Positions 1-5,397 of a stretch of 5,397 bases of DNA are shown here, piece after piece. Each line of letters opens with the position of its first letter. Position 1 is the stretch's first letter. This stretch comes from an uncultured Oscillospiraceae bacterium (lineage in GTDB: Bacteria > Bacillota > Clostridia > Oscillospirales > Oscillospiraceae), in the NCBI GenBank assembly GCA_910579965.1, contig CAJTWF010000054.1:1-5397 (forward strand), written 5' to 3'. The notes below the pieces were generated by a model that saw only the letters and a list, made by a program, of their open reading frames with translations, was not told the origin of the DNA and made no database searches. The position numbers and the translations under genes are program-made.

Positions 1-350
1 ACAAGCGCCAAATCGACGAACTGGCCACCATGCGCTTCCTGGAAAATGCGGAGAAGGTGTTCCTGATTCTGGACAATCTGAACGTCCATCACGGCAAGCT
101 TGCTGCGTCCTGGCTGGAAAAGCACAAGGATAAAATTGAAGTGTTTTTCCTGCAGCCCTATGCTCCGGAATATAATCCGGATGAATACCTGCATCATGCT
201 TTGAAGATTTCCGTTCATACAGGCCAACAGCCCTATACCAGGGAAGATCTCTGTCATAAGATTCACTTATTCATGCGGAAATTATAGCTCGGCAAAGTCA
301 AAGAAGAGGTGAGATGGAAAGTGCGCATTGGGCGGGTTGAATCCCTTGGC
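1..350 (+). mobile_element. Right-hand part of an IS630-type insertion sequence (remnant)
   Basis: The transposase fragment marks the end of an insertion sequence whose left part is outside the window. Its base composition is clearly less GC-rich than the protease gene that follows, as expected for acquired DNA. In-frame coding resemblance continues weakly past the amber stop to about 340. I could not identify a terminal inverted repeat or a TA target duplication, so the right boundary given here is only approximate. Confidence 0.4.
3..287 (+). CDS. IS630-family transposase, C-terminal fragment (5' end outside window, probably degenerate)
   Basis: This is the end of a DDE transposase of the IS630/Tc1-mariner superfamily, which cuts and rejoins the ends of its own insertion sequence. 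The frame is open from the window edge, so the true start lies upstream; the ATG at 30 is only an internal Met. Counting from that Met, LILDNLNVHHGK carries the second catalytic Asp (residue 15, bases 72-74). The block PYAPEYNPDEYLHHALK carries the third acidic residue (Glu52, bases 183-185). The spacing of about 36 residues suits the family. Full-length members usually run some 20 residues past the MRKL reached here. This copy stops at TAG 285-287, yet the same frame continues with basic residues (LGKVKEEVRWKVRIG) that loosely resemble the usual C-terminus. I infer a nonsense mutation and a dead or dying copy. The family call is firm; the functional state is uncertain because the N-terminal half is not visible. 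Confidence 0.82.
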   Translation, partial: KRQIDELATMRFLENAEKVFLILDNLNVHHGKLAASWLEKHKDKIEVFFLQPYAPEYNPDEYLHHALKISVHTGQQPYTREDLCHKIHLFMRKL

Positions 351-541
351 CACTGAGGGTCCCGGCGGGCAGGGGGTATGCACGCCAAAGGAGTGGTCGT
401 TTGATTACCGATTTGCCTGGTTTTATCTGTCCGTTTATTCAGAACTTTTTATTTTCGCAAGAGGTCTATTCAATTACCCTATGCGCCCTCCTGTCCGGAA
501 AACTTCTCCCCATTTGCCAGAGAAAAGCGTCGAAAGAGCGG
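288..541. other. Intergenic stretch between IS remnant and protease promoter; no convincing gene
   Basis: The first part (to about 350) may be the decayed transposase tail. Positions 350-380 are G-rich, and about 400-480 is the most AT-rich part of this end of the window. No RNA gene, tandem repeat or strong hairpin is visible; short CCCT/AGGG pairings near 345-360 have no T-tract. One possible start is TTG 401, preceded by AAAGGAG at 387-393 with a 7-nt spacer. It opens a frame running to 718, but that frame crosses the protease promoter and start codon and its product is not recognisable. I therefore do not call it a gene. Confidence 0.5.
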
Positions 542-570
542 TTGCCCTCCGCCTTCGGGTGTGATATAAT
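542..570 (+). promoter_or_regulatory. Sigma-A promoter with extended -10 for the SLH protease
   Basis: TTGCCC at 542-547 (4 of 6 matches to TTGACA) is followed by exactly 17 bp and then a perfect TATAAT at 565-570. The TG at 562-563 with one base before the hexamer forms an extended -10 element. Transcription should start near 575-577, giving a leader of about 23 nt before the ATG at 600. This leaves room for a ribosome site but not for a riboswitch or attenuator. No operator repeat is obvious. The motif fit is seen directly; activity is inferred. Confidence 0.75.
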
Positions 571-599
571 GCGGATATTCATCACCTGGGGGTACCAAT

Positions 600-3500
600 A
601 TGAGAAAAAAGACATATCATCTGCTGGCCGTCCTCACGGCCCTGCTGGCCGGGGCGGCGCTCTCCGGGGCCGCCCTGGCCGCCGGCGGCGCACCGGAGCG
701 GGCGGTGGTCCGCTTTGACCGGCAGGCCGATCCGGAGGCACTGACCGCCGCTTTGGAAGCTCTGGAGGGGGTGGAGGTCTTGTGGACCTACGACAGCCTC
801 TTCTCCGGCGCGGCCATCGAGGGGGACCCGGAGGCCCTGGAGGCGGCGGAGGCCCTGCATGGCGTGGAGGGGGTGGGCCTCGCCCGCACCTACGCCCTGC
901 CCCAGAGCGGCGGCGCAGCTGCCGGAGAGGACGGAGGCCTGGCCATGATGGGCCTGGAGGAGATGTGGGACCAGGGCTATGACGGCGACGGCATGGTCAT
1001 TGCCGTGCTGGACAGCGGCATGCGGGTCACCCACGACGCCTTTGCCGACTACGGTCTGGCCCAGTCTCCGGCCCTGAGCCGGGCGGACGTGGAGGCATTC
1101 AGCCGCAAGGGCGGCACCAAAGGGGCCTACCTCTCCGCCCGCATCCCCTTTGCCTACGACTACTTCGGCCGGGACACGGACGTGTCCACCATAGATGGCC
1201 ACGGCAGCCACGTGGCCGCTCTGGCGGCGGGGTACGTCCCCGAGGCGCAGGGGGCCTTCCGGGGCGCGGCCCCGGCGGCCCAGATCCTCAGCATGAAGGT
1301 GTTTCCCGACGGCACTGTGGGCGGCGCGGACGACGCGGTGATCCTGCGGGCCCTGGAGGATGCGTGGAATCTGGGGGCGGACGTGGTCAATCTCTCCCTG
1401 GGCACGCCCAACGGCTACACCCAGGACGACGTGCTGGACGGCCTGTACTGTCAGGCCTTTGCCCAGATGCGCCGGGCGGGGGTCATCATCTGCTGCGCCG
1501 CCGGCAACATCGGCGGTGCGCTGGACATGAAGATGGAGGGCTCCTCCCTGCCCACCGCCAGCTACACCGACTACGGCACCCTCTGCTCCCCTGCCTCCTA
1601 CATCGGTGCCCTGGGCGTGGGCGCGGCGGAGTGGAGCGCCGGCGTGGACAGCAATCCCGTGACAGCCGGGTACTCCAACTGGGGCACCACCTCTGATCTG
1701 CGCCTGAAGCCGGAGCTGACCGCCTTCGGCGGCATGACCTTGTCCGCCGGCAGCCGGGACGACAGCTATTTCTACCAGGAGAGCGGCACCTCCATGGCCT
1801 CCGGCAGCGCGGCGGGCGCCTTCGCGGTGCTGCTGCAATCGCTGCGGGAGCGGGGCGTCACCAACCGGCAGGAGGCCGCCAATCTGGCCCAGAGCCTGAT
1901 GGAGAGCGCCGCCCGGATCCTCCGGGATGGCGCCGGCGTCCCCTTCTCCCCCCGGAAGCAGGGGGCGGGGCTGGTGGACCCGGCGGCGGCCGCAGCCAGC
2001 GATCTGACCATTCTGGATCCCCTGCTGGAGCTGGGGGACAGCGAGATGGGCAGCTTTACCGCCTCCTTCACCCTGCGCAACCTCTCGGACCGGGAGCTGA
2101 CCGTTCAGCTGGCGGCGGAGGTGGTCACCGACGCCTATGAGAAGCAGGGGGATACCTACTACAGCCGCATGACCCCCATGGACATCACCAGCGAGGTCAC
2201 TGTCTCCGGCCTGGAGCCGGTGACCATCCCCGCCAGGGGGGAGAGGACCGTGACTGCGGAGATCTCCGCCGGCCTGCCCCGCCTTCGTTCGGTGTTCTCC
2301 AACGGCTATTTCGTGGAGGGCTACATCACCGCCGGCGCCGGGGAGGGTCAGGCGGTCCACGCCACCTTCCTGGGCTACTGCGGCGACTGGAGCGCCGCCC
2401 CCATCCTGGAGCCGGTGGACTTCCGGGACGTGCAGAACGCGCTGCTTTCCTCCGGCGGAAAGGACTCCTACTGGGACCTGCTGGCGGTGAACATGGGGGC
2501 CAACCTGCCCCGCCTGGGCCAGTCCGGCGAGACCACAGACCGCCTCCTGGGGGAGAGCGGCCTGAACCCGGGCCGCCACAGCGACCTGTATAACGACCTG
2601 TCCCGGAAGGACGTGCAGGCCATGTACAGCGCCGGACATCTGCTGAACATAGAGCTCTTCACCCTGCGCAACGCCGCCCGGGCGGTGATGCTGGTGTCCG
2701 ATCAGGACACGGGGGCCGTCTACGCGGTGCAGGACAGCCCCTGGCTGGTGAAGTCCCAGTACAACGGCTATGACCAGCGGATAGGCGGCAGCGCCAACTA
2801 CCAGTGGGACGGTACGGACAGCGGCGGCAATCCCCTGCCCGCCGGCACGCGGGTGCGGGTGGACTTCTACGCCTGGCTGGACTGCGACAAAGAGATGGAG
2901 GCCGTCTACGGCCAGAGCGGCAGCGACTACGGCGCGCCGGAGACCTACCGCTGGCTCCTCTCGGAGGAGTACGCGCCCTACCGGGAGTGGAGCTTCCCCG
3001 TGACCATCGACGGAGCGGCCCCCTCGGTGAACGTATCCGGGGAGGCGGGAAATCTCACCGTGACCTTCCAGGACGATCTGCATCTGGCCTATGCCGCGGT
3101 GTGGGACAGCGGCGGCCGCCTGCTCTCGGAGAAGCGGCTGACTCCCCAGACCGCCGGGGAGAGCGTCAGCGTGACCGTGGATGTCTCCGGCGCGGAGGCG
3201 GTCTACGTGGCGGCGGAGGACTACGCCTCCAACGCGGTGGGGTATGTATATGATCTGGAGACCCTCTCAGCCGCAGAGTGCCCGGCGGCCATTCTCACGG
3301 ACGTGAGCAAGGGCGCGTGGTACCACGAGGCGGTGGACTATGTCCGCGCCAAGGACCTGATGGCGGGGGAGACGCCCTTCACCTTCCAGCCCCAGGACAG
3401 CGCCACCCGGGCCCAGGTGGTCTCGGCCCTGTACGCCGCCGCCGGCAGCCCCTCCACCTCCTTCAGCGCCGGGGACCTGCCCTTTACCGACATCAGCGCC

Positions 3501-3836
3501 GAAACACCCTACCTGCCCGCCCTCACCTGGGCCTACGGCCAGGGCATCGTGGACGGCTACAATGAGAACACCTTCGGCGGCATGGCCAGCGTCACCCGGC
3601 AGCAGCTGGCAGTCATGCTCCGCCGGTGCGCCCAGCTCTACGGCACCGTGGACCCGGCGGGGGATCTCTCCGGCTTTGCGGACCGCTCCAGCGTGGCGGA
3701 CTGGGCCCGGGACGGCCTCTCCTGGGCTGTGGGGGAGGGCCTGATTGCCGGCCGGTCCAGCGACGCCCTGGACCCCCAGGGCCTCACCACCCGGGCAGAG
3801 CTGGCCCAGATCGTCATGCGGTTCGTGGAGGGGTAA
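600..3836 (+). CDS. Secreted S8 (subtilisin-like) serine protease with three C-terminal SLH domains
   Basis: This is a cell-surface endopeptidase resembling the lactocepin/C5a-peptidase group, made as a 1078-residue precursor. Residues 1-27 form a signal peptide (MRKK, hydrophobic core, cleavage after ALA). Residues 30-110 look like an I9-type propeptide. The catalytic domain spans about 117-465, with Asp138 (AVLDSG), His201 (DGHGSHVA), oxyanion Asn303 (CAAGN) and Ser398 (SGTSMAS). It ends in KQGAGLVD (453-460). Asn303 and Ser398 are only 95 residues apart, so no PA domain is inserted there. An Fn3-like region covers about 468-600. A FlgD-like Ig motif (YQWDGTDSGGNPLPAGT, 734-750) lies in a second beta-rich region. 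SLH domains at about 898-950, 961-1016 and 1024-1078 carry TRAQ, TRQQ and TRAE motifs and should bind pyruvylated wall polymer. The ATG at 600 follows a weak GGGGGT ribosome site (588-593) and a good promoter. Protein degradation for nutrition or envelope processing is inferred; the substrate is unknown. The conserved Pro after the Ser motif is absent. Confidence 0.93.
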   Translation: MRKKTYHLLAVLTALLAGAALSGAALAAGGAPERAVVRFDRQADPEALTAALEALEGVEVLWTYDSLFSGAAIEGDPEALEAAEALHGVEGVGLARTYALPQSGGAAAGEDGGLAMMGLEEMWDQGYDGDGMVIAVLDSGMRVTHDAFADYGLAQSPALSRADVEAFSRKGGTKGAYLSARIPFAYDYFGRDTDVSTIDGHGSHVAALAAGYVPEAQGAFRGAAPAAQILSMKVFPDGTVGGADDAVILRALEDAWNLGADVVNLSLGTPNGYTQDDVLDGLYCQAFAQMRRAGVIICCAAGNIGGALDMKMEGSSLPTASYTDYGTLCSPASYIGALGVGAAEWSAGVDSNPVTAGYSNWGTTSDLRLKPELTAFGGMTLSAGSRDDSYFYQESGTSMASGSAAGAFAVLLQSLRERGVTNRQEAANLAQSLMESAARILRDGAGVPFSPRKQGAGLVDPAAAAASDLTILDPLLELGDSEMGSFTASFTLRNLSDRELTVQLAAEVVTDAYEKQGDTYYSRMTPMDITSEVTVSGLEPVTIPARGERTVTAEISAGLPRLRSVFSNGYFVEGYITAGAGEGQAVHATFLGYCGDWSAAPILEPVDFRDVQNALLSSGGKDSYWDLLAVNMGANLPRLGQSGETTDRLLGESGLNPGRHSDLYNDLSRKDVQAMYSAGHLLNIELFTLRNAARAVMLVSDQDTGAVYAVQDSPWLVKSQYNGYDQRIGGSANYQWDGTDSGGNPLPAGTRVRVDFYAWLDCDKEMEAVYGQSGSDYGAPETYRWLLSEEYAPYREWSFPVTIDGAAPSVNVSGEAGNLTVTFQDDLHLAYAAVWDSGGRLLSEKRLTPQTAGESVSVTVDVSGAEAVYVAAEDYASNAVGYVYDLETLSAAECPAAILTDVSKGAWYHEAVDYVRAKDLMAGETPFTFQPQDSATRAQVVSALYAAAGSPSTSFSAGDLPFTDISAETPYLPALTWAYGQGIVDGYNENTFGGMASVTRQQLAVMLRRCAQLYGTVDPAGDLSGFADRSSVADWARDGLSWAVGEGLIAGRSSDALDPQGLTTRAELAQIVMRFVEG

Positions 3837-3856
3837 GGCCCCGGATCAAACGCTAG

Positions 3857-3903
3857 AAAAAAGTGAAGCCCGCGCACACCAAGCGGTGTGCGCGGGCTCT
3901 TTT
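3857..3903. terminator. Bidirectional Rho-independent terminator between convergent genes
   Basis: AGCCCGCGCACACC (3867-3880) pairs perfectly over 14 bp with GGTGTGCGCGGGCT (3885-3898) around an AAGC loop. For the plus strand the stem is followed by TCTTTT (3898-3903). For the minus strand, after 4 nt, it is followed by six T (complement of A at 3857-3862). It lies 30 nt after the protease stop, and the stem begins 7 nt after the spoVAC stop. It therefore should end both transcripts and separate the convergent units. Confidence 0.92.
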
Positions 3904-3904
3904 C

Positions 3905-4339
3905 CTACAGCAGCATGAGGATCACGCCGTAGAGCACGCTGGCGGTGACGCCGAAGACGATGACCGGCCCGGCCACGGTGAACATCTTCGCCGCCATGCC
4001 TGTGATCAGGCCCTCGCTCTTGAAGTCGATGGCCGGGGAGGCCACCGCGTTGGCAAACCCGGTGATGGGCACCAGGGTCCCCGCGCCGCCGTACCGGGCC
4101 AGCTTGTTGTACAGGTTCAGCCCCGTCAGCAGCACGGACAGGAACACCATGGTGATGGACGTGGCCGTGCCGGCGTCCGTCTTCTCCAGGCCCAGGCCGG
4201 TGTAGCCGTCCATGACCAGCTGGCCTGCCACGCAGATTCCCCCGCCGATGGCGAAGGCCAGCAGGCAGTCCTTGATCAGCGGAGAGCTCTGGGCCCGCTC
4301 CTTCACGTACTTCTGGTACTCCTGCTTGGACATTTCCAT
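3905..4339 (-). CDS. spoVAC: Stage V sporulation protein AC (SpoVAC)
   Basis: This is a small integral protein of the inner forespore membrane and part of the SpoVA complex, which imports Ca-dipicolinic acid during sporulation and releases it in germination. In B. subtilis SpoVAC itself has been described as a mechanosensitive channel. The 144 residues match the usual family length of about 150. A short charged N-terminus precedes hydrophobic segments at about 22-43 and 58-78. The family signature LVPITGFANAVASPAIDFKS (89-108) and a long hydrophobic C-terminus (about 111-144) follow. The FANAVASPAIDFKSEG block separates it from SpoVAE, which has a different GFG-type motif. The ATG at 4337-4339 is preferred over the second Met (4331-4333) because AGGGAG at 4349-4354 sits 9 nt upstream. 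It lies 66 bp downstream of the DUF2461 gene and directly before a terminator, so spoVAD and spoVAE do not follow as they usually do. Confidence 0.93.
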   Translation of the reverse strand: MEMSKQEYQKYVKERAQSSPLIKDCLLAFAIGGGICVAGQLVMDGYTGLGLEKTDAGTATSITMVFLSVLLTGLNLYNKLARYGGAGTLVPITGFANAVASPAIDFKSEGLITGMAAKMFTVAGPVIVFGVTASVLYGVILMLL

Positions 4340-4359
4340 ATTGCATCACTCCCTGCCGG

Positions 4360-4389
4360 TAGTGTGTCCCATCCGGCGGCAGAGTATGC
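4360..4389 (-). promoter_or_regulatory. Possible sigma-G (forespore) promoter for spoVAC
   Basis: Read on the minus strand, GCATA (4389-4385) fits the sigma-G -35 consensus GHATR. After 18 bp, CACACTA (4366-4360) fits the -10 pattern CATNNTA with one mismatch. spoVA genes are known sigma-G targets, so the position is meaningful. The weak points are the mismatch and a very short predicted leader of about 15 nt, starting at the ribosome site itself. Co-transcription from the promoter upstream of the DUF2461 gene is the alternative. Confidence 0.3.
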
Positions 4390-4405
4390 GGCCTTCCTGC
4401 GCCAA

Positions 4406-5083
4406 TTATTTCAAATCCTCCAGCCCGTTTTTGCAGAAGGACTGGAAGTACTGGTACACGGGCTCCAGGAAGATGAAGCCGTCCACCAGCTCGTCTACCA
4501 GCGCCGGGGAACACACCAGCTGGTCAAACTCCCGCTGGCAGCCTACGGAGATGTCCCGCTTGTTGTACCACTCCGCCGTCAGAGGGGACGGGTTTCCCTT
4601 GGGCCGGGCGTAGTCCCTGCCCTGGACCTGAAACCGGCCGTCCCGCCTGAGCCGCCGGACCAGCTTCTCCAGCCGGGCGGGGTTCTCGTCGATGTCCCTG
4701 CGCATGGCCGCCAGGGTCTGGGCGCTGGCGTTCCAGAAGCCCACCCCGTAGCTCCAGCCCTCCGGGGTGATCTCGAACCAGAACACCGGCTGGCGGCTCC
4801 AGATGTCGTTTTCCGGCCGGATGGTGAGCCAGAGATGGTCCTTGTAGGGGCCCTGGCCGTGGAGACGGCGGGCGTCCCGGTAGATGCGGCAGACGTGGAG
4901 GTTCAAATCCAGCTTGGGGAATTTGTCCATGAATCGATCGTACACCTCCCGGCCCAGGTCCATGGTGGGCTGGTAGAGATGCTGCAAATAGTCGTCCTTG
5001 TGGGCGGTGAACCATGTCCGGTCATTGTTGAGGCGGATGCCCCACATAAATTCCAGGGTCTTGTCGCTGTAGCCAGTAAACAT
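4406..5083 (-). CDS. DUF2461 (TIGR02453-type) conserved protein of unknown function
   Basis: This encodes a soluble protein of 225 residues, close to the usual family length, with no signal peptide or membrane segment. Family features seen are LNNDRTWFTAHKDDY (18-32) near the N-terminus, the central CRIYRDARRLHGQGPYKDH block (65-83) and the aromatic SYGVGFWNAS segment (111-120). The family typically has R(I/F)xRDxRF with DKxPYK at the central site; here RIYRDARRLHGQGPYK is a variant. No enzymatic activity is established for the family and none is proposed here. The frame is open back to a TTG at 5146, but ATG 5081-5083 is chosen. It has an AGAGGTG ribosome site 6 nt upstream, and a strong promoter lies inside the longer version. 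spoVAC follows on the same strand after 66 bp, so the two may share a transcript. Confidence 0.85.
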   Translation of the reverse strand: MFTGYSDKTLEFMWGIRLNNDRTWFTAHKDDYLQHLYQPTMDLGREVYDRFMDKFPKLDLNLHVCRIYRDARRLHGQGPYKDHLWLTIRPENDIWSRQPVFWFEITPEGWSYGVGFWNASAQTLAAMRRDIDENPARLEKLVRRLRRDGRFQVQGRDYARPKGNPSPLTAEWYNKRDISVGCQREFDQLVCSPALVDELVDGFIFLEPVYQYFQSFCKNGLEDLK

Positions 5084-5089
5084 GGCAGG

Positions 5090-5096
5090 CACCTCT
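5090..5096 (-). promoter_or_regulatory. Ribosome binding site that fixes the DUF2461 start
   Basis: On the minus strand AGAGGTG lies 6 nt before the ATG at 5083-5081, an ideal distance. The alternative TTG at 5146 overlaps the -35 element of the promoter and so would not be transcribed. This removes 21 residues from the longest possible reading. Confidence 0.8.
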
Positions 5097-5118
5097 TTCT
5101 TTTTCTCTGTGTACCTAT

Positions 5119-5146
5119 ATTGTAGCACGTAATCCGAAAAAAACAA
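5119..5146 (-). promoter_or_regulatory. Sigma-A type promoter with extended -10 for DUF2461 (and possibly spoVAC)
   Basis: On the minus strand TACAAT (5124-5119, 5 of 6 matches) is preceded by TGC, giving the TGN extension of the -10. TTGTTT (5146-5141) stands 16 bp further upstream as a weak -35. An extended -10 can compensate for a poor -35. Transcription would begin near 5112, about 29 nt before the ATG. Confidence 0.65.
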
Positions 5147-5397
5147 GTGTGACAGGTGGTATGAGCCGGAAAGGGACGCCGCTGATTGTCAGCAGTTTCT
5201 GTATCATTGACAGAGAGAAGCGACGGGGCAAACCTGCATAGATGCGCAGCCGGAGCCGTCAGGCCGACAATCCATTCACACTATTTCTTAATTAAAGGCT
5301 TTGATTATCCAATCTCTGCCCGAGATACTGGAAATGACTTGGTTAGGGCTTGTTTGAAAAATAAATATTGCACAAATCGATGGTAAGTGCGAAAATA
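5147..5397. other. Less GC-rich flank without a supportable gene
   Basis: About 250 bp upstream of the DUF2461 promoter. The open frame at 5186-5386 (+) and a 26-codon frame from ATG 5161 both lack a properly spaced ribosome site and any recognisable motif. A weak plus-strand promoter match (TTGATT 5301-5306, 17 bp, GATACT 5324-5329) has no gene after it in the window. The last 60 bases are AT-rich. The text from 5346, GGGCTTGTTTGAAAAAT, is the sort of sequence seen at insertion-sequence ends, but no matching inverted partner is present here. Confidence 0.4.

Noticed and set aside
328..564. A 78-codon plus-strand frame between the IS remnant and the promoter
   Set aside because: No ribosome site, random-looking composition, and its end runs into the -35/-10 region of the protease promoter.
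582..3083. An 833-codon open frame on the minus strand opposite the protease gene
   Set aside because: It is rich in Gly, Ala, His, Val and Gln without domain logic, has no ribosome site, and follows from the strong G/C third-position bias of the protease gene, which has clear catalytic motifs.
3846..4514. A 222-codon minus-strand frame overlapping spoVAC
   Set aside because: It is a shifted reading of the spoVAC and DUF2461 sequence with Gly/Arg-rich content, and it crosses the terminator.
3863..5125. A 420-codon open frame on the plus strand opposite spoVAC and DUF2461
   Set aside because: It begins inside the terminator hairpin, and its translation is compositionally odd. The minus-strand frames carry recognisable family signatures.
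5161..5241. A 26-codon frame starting MSRKGTPLIV
   Set aside because: The only purine-rich stretch (AGGTGG) is almost touching the ATG, so spacing is wrong, and no family is recognised.
5186..5386. A 66-codon plus-strand frame near the right edge
   Set aside because: No ribosome site, no recognisable motif and no supporting promoter.
1..5397. CRISPR array, tRNA or rRNA gene, riboswitch, toxin-antitoxin pair, phage or defence system
   Set aside because: No regularly spaced repeats, no cloverleaf or rRNA sequence, leaders too short for a riboswitch, and no defence or phage protein motifs in any supportable gene.

Overview
The window looks like chromosomal DNA from a GC-rich, spore-forming, Gram-positive anaerobe of the class Clostridia. 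An Oscillospiraceae-type gut organism is the best guess. The reasons are a forespore membrane gene (spoVAC), a secreted protease held on the cell wall by SLH domains, and strong G/C preference at third codon positions in the three intact genes. The taxonomic placement is inference; no marker gene for phylogeny is present.

Layout. (1) Positions 1-287 hold the C-terminal part of an IS630-family transposase, cut by the window edge and apparently ended early by an amber codon. (2) Positions 288-541 are a less GC-rich stretch with no convincing gene. They lead into a well-formed sigma-A promoter with an extended -10 (542-570). (3) Positions 600-3836 (+) encode a 1078-residue secreted subtilisin-family (S8) protease. 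Its order is signal peptide, propeptide, catalytic domain, beta-sandwich domains and three C-terminal SLH domains. (4) A perfect 14-bp hairpin at 3867-3898 with T-tracts on both sides lies between convergent genes and should terminate both. (5) On the minus strand, a DUF2461 gene (4406-5083) is followed 66 bp later by spoVAC (3905-4339). The pair reads toward the shared terminator. (6) Positions 5147-5397 are again less GC-rich and hold no supportable gene.

The protease is an autonomous envelope gene, probably digesting external protein. SpoVAC belongs to the SpoVA membrane channel that moves Ca-dipicolinate into the spore. Here it stands without spoVAD or spoVAE downstream, because the terminator begins 7 nt after its stop codon. 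DUF2461 has no established role. Nothing shows that the protease and the minus-strand pair work together, and I see no multi-gene defence, biosynthetic or other novel system. The points most worth a second look are the lone spoVAC with a possible sigma-G promoter, the non-consensus sequence after the protease active-site serine, and the interrupted transposase end.
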